A stretch of 64,000 nt of DNA from JACVRW01 sp963764665 (GTDB taxonomy: Bacteria; Actinomycetota; Thermoleophilia; Solirubrobacterales; Thermoleophilaceae): positions 1-64,000 of the forward strand of contig CAVXTL010000002.1 in the NCBI GenBank assembly GCA_963764665.1, read 5' to 3'. Shown in pieces: positions 31,197-38,080 of the stretch. Within the stretch, counting starts at the first letter, position 1. Each line of letters begins with the position of its first letter. Below the pieces are notes generated by a model that did no database searches, was not told the DNA's origin, and worked only from the letters and a program-made list of their open reading frames with translations. Position numbers and translations under genes: made by a program.

Positions 31197-32608
31197 GCAT
31201 CGCTCTCGCCCCACCGCCCGTCGACGAGAAGCTGACGCCGCTCGAGCGCCTCGAGGTGCTCTGCGACCCCGGCTCGCTCGAGGTCATCCGCTCCGAGGTG
31301 GCCTCCCGCCACATGGGCGACAAGACCCGCGCCGGCGACGGCGTGGTGGGCGGCGCCGGCCGCGTCGAGGGGCGGCCGGTGTTCTGCTACGCCCAGGACG
31401 CCGGCTACGTGGGCGGCTCCCTCGGCGAGGCGCATGCGGACACGATCGTGCGCGTGATCAGGCTCGCGGGCCGCTCGCAGGCGCCCGTGGTCGGCTTCGT
31501 GGAGTCCGGCGGCGCCCGCATGCAGGAGGGCATGGCGGCGCTGGGCGGCTACGCCCGGATCTTCCGTGAGACGGTGGCCCTCTCGGGCCGCGTGCCGCAG
31601 GTGTCCGTGGTCACCGGCCTCTCGGCCGGCGGCGGCGCCTACTCGCCGGCGCTCACCGACTTCGTGGTGATGACACGTGCCGCGAGCATGTTCCTCACCG
31701 GCCCCGCCGTGGTGCGCGACGCGCTCGGCGAGGACGTCTCGGCCGAGGATCTCGGGGGCACGCGCGTGCATCAGCGCAATGGCGTCTGCCACCTGGTGGC
31801 CAACACCGACGCCGAGGCCGCGCTCCTGACGCGTGACCTGCTCTCGTACCTCCCCGAGCGCGCGGGCCGCGCTCCCGCCGGGCGGCCGGCGCGCGGCCCG
31901 CAGGGGGGCCGCAACCCGGGGGCGGTCGTGCCCGCCGAGGCACGCGCCGTGTACGACGTGCGCGAGGTGGCCCGCCGCGTGCTCGACGACGGGGCGTTCT
32001 TCGAGGTCAGCCCCGGGTGGGCGCGCAACATCGTGACCGGCTTCGGGCGCCTGGACGGCCGCTCGGTGGGCGTGATCGCCAACCAGCCGCGCTATCTCGG
32101 CGGGGTGCTCGACGCCGGGTCGTCGGAGAAGGGCGCCCGCTTCGTGAAGAAGTGCGACCAGTTCGGGATTCCGCTCGTGGTGCTCGTGGACACGCCGGGG
32201 TACATGCCCGGCACCCGCCAGGAGAGCGCCGGCGTGATCCGGCACGGCGCATCGCTCGTGCACGCGTTCGCGGAGGCCCGGGTACCCAAGCTGACCGTGG
32301 TGCTGCGAAAGGCATACGGCGGCGCGTTCATCACGATGAACTCCAAGGACCTCGGCGCGGACTTCGTGTTCGCCTGGCCGCAGGCCGAGATCGGGGTGAT
32401 GGGCGCGCGCCCGGCCGTGGGGATCATCCATCGCCGGGAGCTGGCCGGCTCGGACGATCCCGAGCGCTCGCGACGCCGGCTGGCGGACGACTACGCGGAG
32501 ACGCACCTCCGCCCCCAGGTGGCCGCCCGCGACGGGTTCGTGGACGAGCTGATCGCCCCCTCCGACACGCGCGAGCGCCTGTCCTGGGCGCTGGGGGCGC
32601 TCCGATGA
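31193..32608 (+). CDS. Acyl-CoA carboxylase carboxyltransferase subunit
   Basis: 471 residues of the AccD/PccB-like carboxyltransferase type: GGSLGEAHADTI, ESGGARMQEGMAAL (about 103-116), GLSAGGGAYSPALTD (first oxyanion hole), and in the second half DTPGYMPGTRQE and RKAYGGAFITMNSKDLGAD. It transfers CO2 from carboxybiotin to acetyl- or propionyl-CoA. Position inside the fatty-acid operon favours malonyl-CoA supply. No biotin carboxylase/BCCP alpha subunit is in the window, so the partner is encoded elsewhere. A low-complexity insert (about 225-245) separates the two halves. Confidence 0.88.
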   Translation: MSIALAPPPVDEKLTPLERLEVLCDPGSLEVIRSEVASRHMGDKTRAGDGVVGGAGRVEGRPVFCYAQDAGYVGGSLGEAHADTIVRVIRLAGRSQAPVVGFVESGGARMQEGMAALGGYARIFRETVALSGRVPQVSVVTGLSAGGGAYSPALTDFVVMTRAASMFLTGPAVVRDALGEDVSAEDLGGTRVHQRNGVCHLVANTDAEAALLTRDLLSYLPERAGRAPAGRPARGPQGGRNPGAVVPAEARAVYDVREVARRVLDDGAFFEVSPGWARNIVTGFGRLDGRSVGVIANQPRYLGGVLDAGSSEKGARFVKKCDQFGIPLVVLVDTPGYMPGTRQESAGVIRHGASLVHAFAEARVPKLTVVLRKAYGGAFITMNSKDLGADFVFAWPQAEIGVMGARPAVGIIHRRELAGSDDPERSRRRLADDYAETHLRPQVAARDGFVDELIAPSDTRERLSWALGALR

Positions 32609-33420
32609 TGCTCGCCGGCAAGCGCATCCTCGTTACCGGAGTCGTCACGCGCGACTCGATCGCCTACCACGTGGCGGAGCGTGCCCAGCGCGCAGGCGCC
32701 GAGGTCGTGCTGACCGGCTTCGGGCGCTCGCGCCGCATGACCGAGCGCGCCGCCGCACGGCTTCCGCAGACGCCCGACATCCTCGAGCTGGACGCCAACC
32801 GCCCGGAGGACTACGACGCGCTCACGGCTGCCCTGCGCGAGCGCTGGGGCGGGGTGGACGGCGCGCTTCACGCGATCGCCTTCGCCCCCGCCGACGCGCT
32901 GGGCGGCGGCTTCCTCGACACGCCCACCGAGAGCGCCGGCGCCGCGTTCACCACCAGCGCCTACTCGCTCAAGGCGCTGGCCAGGAGCCTGCTCCCGCTC
33001 TTCGAGGACGGCGAGGCGGGCGGCTCGATCGTGGCGATGGACTTCGACGCCTCCGTGGCCTGGCCGGCCTACGACTGGATGGGCGTGGCCAAGGCGGCCC
33101 TCGAGGCCACCGGCCGCTACCTCGCACGAGACATGGGCGCCCACCGCGTGCGCGTGAATCTCGTGTCCGCGGGTCCGCTCCGCACACTCGCTGCCGGCGG
33201 CATCGAGGGCTTCGAGGGGCTGGCGGGCGCCTGGCCCGAGCAGGCGCCGCTCGGCTGGGACGCGGGCGACCCGGGGCCGGTGGCCGACGCCACCTGCTTC
33301 CTGCTCTCCGACCTCGCGCGTGCGATCAGCGGCGAGATCCTCCACGTGGACGGCGGCTTCCACGCCATGGGGGCGCCGCTCGACGCCGGCGCACGCCAGC
33401 TGGCCGGGAGCCCCGCATGA
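32605..33420 (+). CDS. fabI: Enoyl-ACP reductase, InhA/FabI type
   Basis: 271 residues. GKRILVTGVVTRDSIAYHVA (NADH site of the FabI/InhA group) is followed by DGALHAIAFAP (about 88) and the Tyr-x6-Lys pair in YDWMGVAK (about 156-163). SAGPLRTLAA and the terminal HVDGGFHAMG fit InhA. It performs the last reduction of each elongation cycle. The ATG overlaps the carboxyltransferase stop; a second ATG follows at once. The 3' end overlaps the next reductase gene by 4 bases. Confidence 0.92.
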   Translation: MMLAGKRILVTGVVTRDSIAYHVAERAQRAGAEVVLTGFGRSRRMTERAAARLPQTPDILELDANRPEDYDALTAALRERWGGVDGALHAIAFAPADALGGGFLDTPTESAGAAFTTSAYSLKALARSLLPLFEDGEAGGSIVAMDFDASVAWPAYDWMGVAKAALEATGRYLARDMGAHRVRVNLVSAGPLRTLAAGGIEGFEGLAGAWPEQAPLGWDAGDPGPVADATCFLLSDLARAISGEILHVDGGFHAMGAPLDAGARQLAGSPA

Positions 33421-34574
33421 GCGTGCGCGAAGACAGGCTGCTGCTCACCGGAGCCACGGGCTTCGTGGGCATGGAGGTGCTGGCGCGCTATCTGGAGGCC
33501 ACCGACCGGCAGGTGGTCGCGCTGGTGCGCGCGAAGAGCGACGCCGACGCGGCCGCGCGGATCGACGGCGTGCTCGAGGAGCTCTTCGGCCGGCGGGCGC
33601 GGCGCTACGCGGGGCGCGTGGACGCCGTGGCGGGAGACCTGACCGCGCCGGACCTCGGCCTCGGCCCGGACGCTGTCTCAGCGCTGGCGGAGAGCATCAC
33701 GGACGTGATCCACGCGGCCGCCTCGGTCTCGTTCGCGCTGCCGCTCGAAGAGTCGAGGGCCATCAACGTCGCGGGCACCGCGCGGGTGCTCGAGCTGGCC
33801 GAGCGCGCGCACGAGCAGCGCGGTCTGGGGCGGTTCGCATACGTGTCCACCGCATACGTGGCCGGAACCCACGAGGGCACGTTCACCGAGGCGGACGTGG
33901 ACGTCGGGCAGGACTTCCGCAACGCCTACGAGCGCTCGAAGCTCGAGGCCGAGCAGATCGTGCGCGAGACGGGCGAGCGCCTGCCCGTGACGATCCTCCG
34001 CCCGAGCATCGTGGTGGGCGACCGCCGCAGCGGATGGACCGCTTCCTTCAACGTCCTCTACCCCCCGCTGCGCGCGTTCTCCCGCGGCCTCTACCCGGCC
34101 GTTCCCGCGCTGCGCTCCGCGCCCGTGGACGTGGTCTCGATCGACTACGTGGCCGACGCGATCTTCTCGGTCTGCCAGGGCGAGGACGGCGTGGGCGAGA
34201 CCTACCACCTCACGGCGGGACCGGGCGCTTCCACGGTGGCCGACCTGGTGGACCTGGCCACCGACTACTTCAGCCGCCCGCTGCGCGTGCTCGACCCCGA
34301 CGTGTTCGAGCGCGAGGTGGCGCCGGAGGTGCGCAGGCACGGGAGCGCCGCCCAGCGTGCGGTGCTCGAGCGCAGCCGCACCTACTTCCCCTACTTCCGC
34401 GTGGGCGTGCGCTTCGACAACCGGCGCGCCCGGACGCGGCTCGAGCCCGCGGGGATCCGCGCGGCGCCGCTGCGGGACTACTTCAGGGCCCTGGCGGACC
34501 ACGCCGTGGCGGCCCGCTGGGGCAGGAGGCCGATCACGCGGGCGCAGGCGATGGACCGGCTCGCGCCCGCCTAG
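33417..34574 (+). CDS. SDR-family reductase (thioester-reductase/NAD_binding_4-like)
   Basis: 385 residues. TGATGFVGMEVLARYL at the N-terminus, HAAASVSFALPLEESRAINV (about 98), VSTAYVAGTHEG (about 142) and YERSKLEAEQ (about 172) are the pattern of extended SDRs such as the thioester-reductase domains and fatty acyl-CoA reductases. The C-terminal 120 residues lack a clear family match. It is the last gene of the fatty-acid operon and translationally coupled to fabI, so an acyl thioester or its product is the likely substrate; reduction to aldehyde/alcohol is an inference. Confidence 0.75.
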   Translation: MSVREDRLLLTGATGFVGMEVLARYLEATDRQVVALVRAKSDADAAARIDGVLEELFGRRARRYAGRVDAVAGDLTAPDLGLGPDAVSALAESITDVIHAAASVSFALPLEESRAINVAGTARVLELAERAHEQRGLGRFAYVSTAYVAGTHEGTFTEADVDVGQDFRNAYERSKLEAEQIVRETGERLPVTILRPSIVVGDRRSGWTASFNVLYPPLRAFSRGLYPAVPALRSAPVDVVSIDYVADAIFSVCQGEDGVGETYHLTAGPGASTVADLVDLATDYFSRPLRVLDPDVFEREVAPEVRRHGSAAQRAVLERSRTYFPYFRVGVRFDNRRARTRLEPAGIRAAPLRDYFRALADHAVAARWGRRPITRAQAMDRLAPA

Positions 34575-34575
34575 C

Positions 34576-35166
34576 TCACGACCGCCGCGCGGTCTCCCGC
34601 TTCCGGACCGGCGCGCTCGCCGCTGGCTCGGTCCGTTCGAAGCGCCCGGTGCGGCGCGGCGGCGCGGGCGGCTCGGCGTGCGCCTCGACCGGGTGATCGC
34701 GCGGCCGCAGCACCGGCCCCACCCGGTCGCCGACGCTCCTGAGGATCCACGCGTCGCGGCGGTAGTGGTACCTGAAGAGCGGCCTGAGCAGGGTGAGCGC
34801 GAGGGGCGGTACCGAGCGCCGCGGCCGCGGGCGCTCGTCGATCGAGTAGCCATACGCGCCCCCCGGCGCGCCGCGCGCGTAGACCGCCAGGGCTGTCAGG
34901 ACCGCCGCTATCGCGAGCGGCACCAGCACGAAGGGCAGCAGCGAGGGAGAGCCTCGCGGGGGCACGGGCTCAGCAGAAGTCGAGCGCGGGCCGCTCGCCC
35001 CAGGATCGCTGCCGCAGCAGAGTCGCTCGCCTCCCAGCGGATACTCCTCGGTGAGCTCGGCCGGCGGCCGCACGCGTTCGCCGGCGCCGCCAGTGTCCTG
35101 CGCCTGCCCGATGCCCGCCGGCAGGAGGAACGCCACGAGGCCGAGGACCGCCGCGCGGGCGATCAC
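34576..35166 (-). CDS. Membrane protein of unknown function, last gene of the ferritin/LDT operon
   Basis: 196 residues. The signal peptide (VLGLVAFLLPAGIGQA) is followed by an extracellular segment with a CC pair (GERLCCGSDPGA, about 50), one transmembrane helix (LLPFVLVPLAIAAVLTALAVYA, about 85-106) and a basic cytoplasmic tail with FRYHYRRDAWILRSVGDRVG. No named family was recognised. GTG 35166 overlaps the L,D-transpeptidase stop (GTGA). The stop lies one base from the stop of the convergent SDR gene. Confidence 0.6.
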   Translation of the reverse strand: MIARAAVLGLVAFLLPAGIGQAQDTGGAGERVRPPAELTEEYPLGGERLCCGSDPGASGPRSTSAEPVPPRGSPSLLPFVLVPLAIAAVLTALAVYARGAPGGAYGYSIDERPRPRRSVPPLALTLLRPLFRYHYRRDAWILRSVGDRVGPVLRPRDHPVEAHAEPPAPPRRTGRFERTEPAASAPVRKRETARRS

Positions 35167-35945
35167 AGGACCGTCACCGGCGTGCCCACCGGCATCAGCT
35201 TCCCGAGCCTCAGAACGTCGGCGTTGCGCATGCGTATGCAGCCGTGCGAGACGCGGCCGGGCAGGAGGTCGGGCCGGTCGGTGCCGTGTATCCCGACGTA
35301 GCCGCCGGCCGGCCAATCCGTGAGCACCGCCGAGCGCGCGCTCGTGCCGAATGCGAGCGGCCCGTAGGACGGGCTCCGGTAGCTCGTGACCCGGTTGCGG
35401 ATGTAGAAGCGCCCGCCGGGGGTGGGGTGCTCGGCGGTGCCGATCCCCACTCGAGCGGTGAGCACCGGGCGGCCGTTCCTGAGAAGCGTGGCCCGCAGCC
35501 TTGACCGGTTCACCACGAGCCTGGTGCGTACCTCGGAATATCCGCCGAGGGCCCGGCGCGGGATCCAGCCCGCGGTTCCGTTGGGCAGCGCCGACAGCCG
35601 TGCGCGGACCCACAGGCCGTCGCCGCGGCGCCTGGCGGGCCCCAGGACCTGGACGATGTTGGTGGTGCCCTCGGGCGTGCGGGCGCGCACGCGGGCGGCC
35701 GGGCGGGCATCTCGGGCGGGCCTCGTGCGCGCGAGGACGGGTGTTCGGACGGGAGCCCAGCGCGAGATGTGCCGTGAAGGCTGGAGCGCCCGGGGCGCGG
35801 GGATCCGGAAGGCGGGCGCGGCGGGGGCGGGCAGCAGCGGCGACGGCGGCGGCTCCGGCTCCGGGGACGAGGCCGAGGCCACTGCCACGGCGGCCCCCGC
35901 GACGGCGAGCAGCCCGAGCGCCGTGCCCGTGGTCCGGCCGCTCAA
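35163..35945 (-). CDS. L,D-transpeptidase (YkuD domain)
   Basis: 260 residues. An N-terminal membrane anchor or signal (GLLAVAGAAVAVASAS) and a Pro/Arg-rich linker are followed by an SH3-like stretch (LWVRARLSALPNGTAGWIPRRAL, about 125) and a YkuD domain with catalytic motif HGTDRPDLLPGRVSHGCIRM (about 215-235, His and Cys nucleophile). It forms 3-3 cross-links in peptidoglycan or attaches proteins to it. The start TTG 35945 overlaps the upstream ferritin-like gene (TTGA) and gives a plausible signal; no ATG is available nearby. Confidence 0.87.
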   Translation of the reverse strand: MSGRTTGTALGLLAVAGAAVAVASASSPEPEPPPSPLLPAPAAPAFRIPAPRALQPSRHISRWAPVRTPVLARTRPARDARPAARVRARTPEGTTNIVQVLGPARRRGDGLWVRARLSALPNGTAGWIPRRALGGYSEVRTRLVVNRSRLRATLLRNGRPVLTARVGIGTAEHPTPGGRFYIRNRVTSYRSPSYGPLAFGTSARSAVLTDWPAGGYVGIHGTDRPDLLPGRVSHGCIRMRNADVLRLGKLMPVGTPVTVL

Positions 35946-36634
35946 CCGGTGAATCGTGGGCTCCCGAAGGCGCTCGTGCGCGGGGCGGAGGTCACGAAGT
36001 TCGTGTCCGCGACCACGCGAAGCACGCGCTGCTTGGAGCGCGGCTCGTCGAACGCCTCGGGTGCGGGAAGCACACCGGCGAGCCTCCTGATCCAAGCCGC
36101 GTGCCGGGCCTCCACCGAGTGGATCCGGATCGCGGCGGCCAGGTACGCGCGCGAGGTGATCCGCGGTGCCTGGTCCTTGTACGCGGCCGTGCCGAGATCC
36201 TCGAACGCCACGGCCGTCCGCCGGAACGCCGCCTGGTCCTCGGTGACTCCCTGGAAGTCGAACCGGGGCCGCGCCATCGCCGCGGTGCCCAGCGCATCCC
36301 GGAGCGCCTTCACGTGTGCGCGCTCGTGGGCGCCCACCACCCGTGCCTGCTCGGCGAACTCACCGCGGAGCGCGCCCAGCCGCTCGGCCTCGGTGTAGAA
36401 GGCGGCCTGCAGGTACTCGAGCGCGAGCGCGTAGTTGAGGATGTCCACGTCGCTGGTGGCCTCCTGCGCGCGCGCTTCGGCCACCGGCGCCGCGAGGGCG
36501 CCCGCCGCGACCGCACCCGAGAGCCCCGCCGCGCGGAGGAACTCGCCGCGCGTGGTGTTGCCCACGGCAGCGCCGCTCTCCTGCAGCGCCGCGTCGGCGT
36601 CGAGCCGCTCGAACCAGAGGTCGGAGAGGCTCAC
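35942..36634 (-). CDS. Exported ferritin-like domain protein (Ferritin_2), second copy
   Basis: 230 residues. TTRGEFLRAAGLSGAVAAGALAAP (about 26-50) resembles a Tat-type signal with a single conserved Arg. The mature protein has four helices with ligands in LEYLQAAFYTEAE (about 72), VVGAHERAHVKALRDAL (about 98) and IHSVEARHAAWIRRL (about 175). Ferritin_2 proteins are extracytoplasmic diiron-fold proteins of uncertain function, often near desiccation or wall genes. GTG 36634 overlaps the stop of its paralogue (GTGA). Confidence 0.78.
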   Translation of the reverse strand: MSLSDLWFERLDADAALQESGAAVGNTTRGEFLRAAGLSGAVAAGALAAPVAEARAQEATSDVDILNYALALEYLQAAFYTEAERLGALRGEFAEQARVVGAHERAHVKALRDALGTAAMARPRFDFQGVTEDQAAFRRTAVAFEDLGTAAYKDQAPRITSRAYLAAAIRIHSVEARHAAWIRRLAGVLPAPEAFDEPRSKQRVLRVVADTNFVTSAPRTSAFGSPRFTG

Positions 36635-37278
36635 GAGAGAACACCTCGGCGCCGGAGAGCCGCGCGGGCCTCCTGCTCGCCGATCGCCGGGTCGGACGCG
36701 CGCGGAGCCGGGTCCTGTCCCGCCAGCCCTCGGGCCCAGGACGCATGGCGGGCCTCGACCGACACGATCCTCGCGGCCTGGGCGAGCGTGGCGGGGGTCA
36801 TGTTCGTGGCCTGGCCGTTGTACGCGGCCACCCCGATCTCCTCGAGAGCCGCGGCGGCCACGCGGAACTTCGCGGGGCTGGTCACCGAGTTCCCGAGGTC
36901 GTAGCTCGGAAGCGGGCGCACGTCATCACCGAGGGTCTTCCGCAGGAACTCGAGGTGCAGGCGCTCGTGCTCGCCCACGGTCTGCGCGAACTGGCGCAGC
37001 TCGCCGCTCAGGCCGGCGCTGTCGAGCGCCTCCGCGTAGAACTGCGCCTGGAGCCCCTCGAGCAGGAGGGCGAAGTTGAGCGTGGCCACGTCCTGCTCCG
37101 GCGAGGGCGCGGACGCCGCCAGGCGCGGGAGCCCGGACACGAGCAGGCCCCCGGCCACGAGCGCGGCTCCGCCAACCACGGCGCGTTCCAGGAAGTCCGA
37201 TCGAGATCCGCGGCGCTCGTGCCCCGCGGGTTCGTCGATGACTTCCACCAAGATCGGTGGCCTGTTCCGGTCGCCCAT
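36631..37278 (-). CDS. Exported ferritin-like domain protein (Ferritin_2), first copy
   Basis: 215 residues, paralogous to the downstream gene: RSDFLERAVVGGAALVAGGLLVSG signal (about 27-50), then LNFALLLEGLQAQFYAEAL (about 70), TVGEHERLHLEFLRKTLG (about 98) and IVSVEARHASWARGLAG (about 175). Metal-ligand positions (Glu, ExxH) are kept in both. It is the first gene of a four-gene operon with overlapping junctions: ferritin-like, ferritin-like, L,D-transpeptidase, membrane protein. The promoter is expected in 37279-37387. Confidence 0.78.
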   Translation of the reverse strand: MGDRNRPPILVEVIDEPAGHERRGSRSDFLERAVVGGAALVAGGLLVSGLPRLAASAPSPEQDVATLNFALLLEGLQAQFYAEALDSAGLSGELRQFAQTVGEHERLHLEFLRKTLGDDVRPLPSYDLGNSVTSPAKFRVAAAALEEIGVAAYNGQATNMTPATLAQAARIVSVEARHASWARGLAGQDPAPRASDPAIGEQEARAALRRRGVLS

Positions 37279-37387
37279 TCCGGACGTTCTTCCGAAGCGG
37301 CGCGCGATTGGATCAATCGGACGCGAAAAAGCTGTGCAAAAGCGCGATCGGTGGGCGCGGAGGCGTCAGGTTGGGCATAACTGACCA

Positions 37388-37528
37388 ATGAGCGCGGACG
37401 GGGCGGGGGTCACCATGCGCGCAGGCCCGCGAGGACTGGGCCTGCGGCTGCCCGTGCCGGTTCTCACCGCCGCGAACGTGCTGGTCTGGGTCGTGGTGTC
37501 GCTGCAGCTCGCCCGCTCGCTGGTCTGA
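37388..37528 (+). CDS. Possible 46-residue single-span membrane protein
   Basis: ATG 37388 to TGA 37528. The C-terminal half (PVPVLTAANVLVWVVVSLQLA) is a good transmembrane helix preceded by an Arg-rich stretch. There is no strong ribosome-binding site; a second ATG lies at 37415. It stands alone between the divergent ferritin operon and a methyltransferase fragment. No family was recognised. Confidence 0.35.
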   Translation: MSADGAGVTMRAGPRGLGLRLPVPVLTAANVLVWVVVSLQLARSLV

Positions 37529-37635
37529 GCCGGCTCTCTTACCGAGTCTTTACGCCGGGTGCCCCCGAAAGGGCGCCGAACAACTTCCGGACGGCACTGC
37601 TCGCGGTCAGGCGCGCCGGACTGGACAACGTCGGG

Positions 37636-38004
37636 GTGCTCGCGTTCGAGGTCCGGGCCGACACCGTGGAGATGTCTCCGCCGGCGGACTGCACCGTGTT
37701 CCTATCGCTCTGGCACCACCTGGTGCGCGACCAGGGCCTCGAGACGGCCACGGCGATCACCGCGCGGCTATGGGAGAAGACGGCTCGGGTGATGTTCTTC
37801 GACACTGGTCAGCACGAGATGCCCGACTCGTTCGGCCTGCCCGCCATGACCCCGGATCCGCGCGCCTGGATCGAGGGCTATCTCACCGCCACGTGTCCGG
37901 GCTCGCGGGTCGAGCACCTGGGCGCGCACGCCGCTTTCGATGCCGACGGGAACCCGTGCGAGCGGCACCTGCTGGCGGTCGTTCGCGCGGGCCATTCACC
38001 CTAA
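37636..38004 (+). pseudogene. C-terminal fragment of a SAM-methyltransferase-like protein
   Basis: 122 residues from GTG 37636. TVFLSLWHHLVRDQGLETA, RVMFFDTGQHEMPDSFGLP, MTPDPRAWIEGYL and a final CERHLLAVV resemble the second half of class I methyltransferases, but the SAM-binding GxGxG half is missing. The frame is open for some distance upstream (APNNFRTALLAVRRAGLDNVG) without a start codon or motif I. A truncated remnant is the simplest reading. It precedes the hybrid kinase gene by 76 bases. Confidence 0.45.
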
Positions 38005-38080
38005 GGGCCCGTACTGCCGATAGGACGGGCGAGGACGGATTAGACGTTCCGAGAGCTTTGCCTTCCTCCGAGAGGCTTTG

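Noticed and set aside
36701..36725. GGGTCCTGTCCCG segment similar to the outer box of the RNA motif
   Set aside because: Lies in the coding sequence of a ferritin-like gene and lacks the companion elements.
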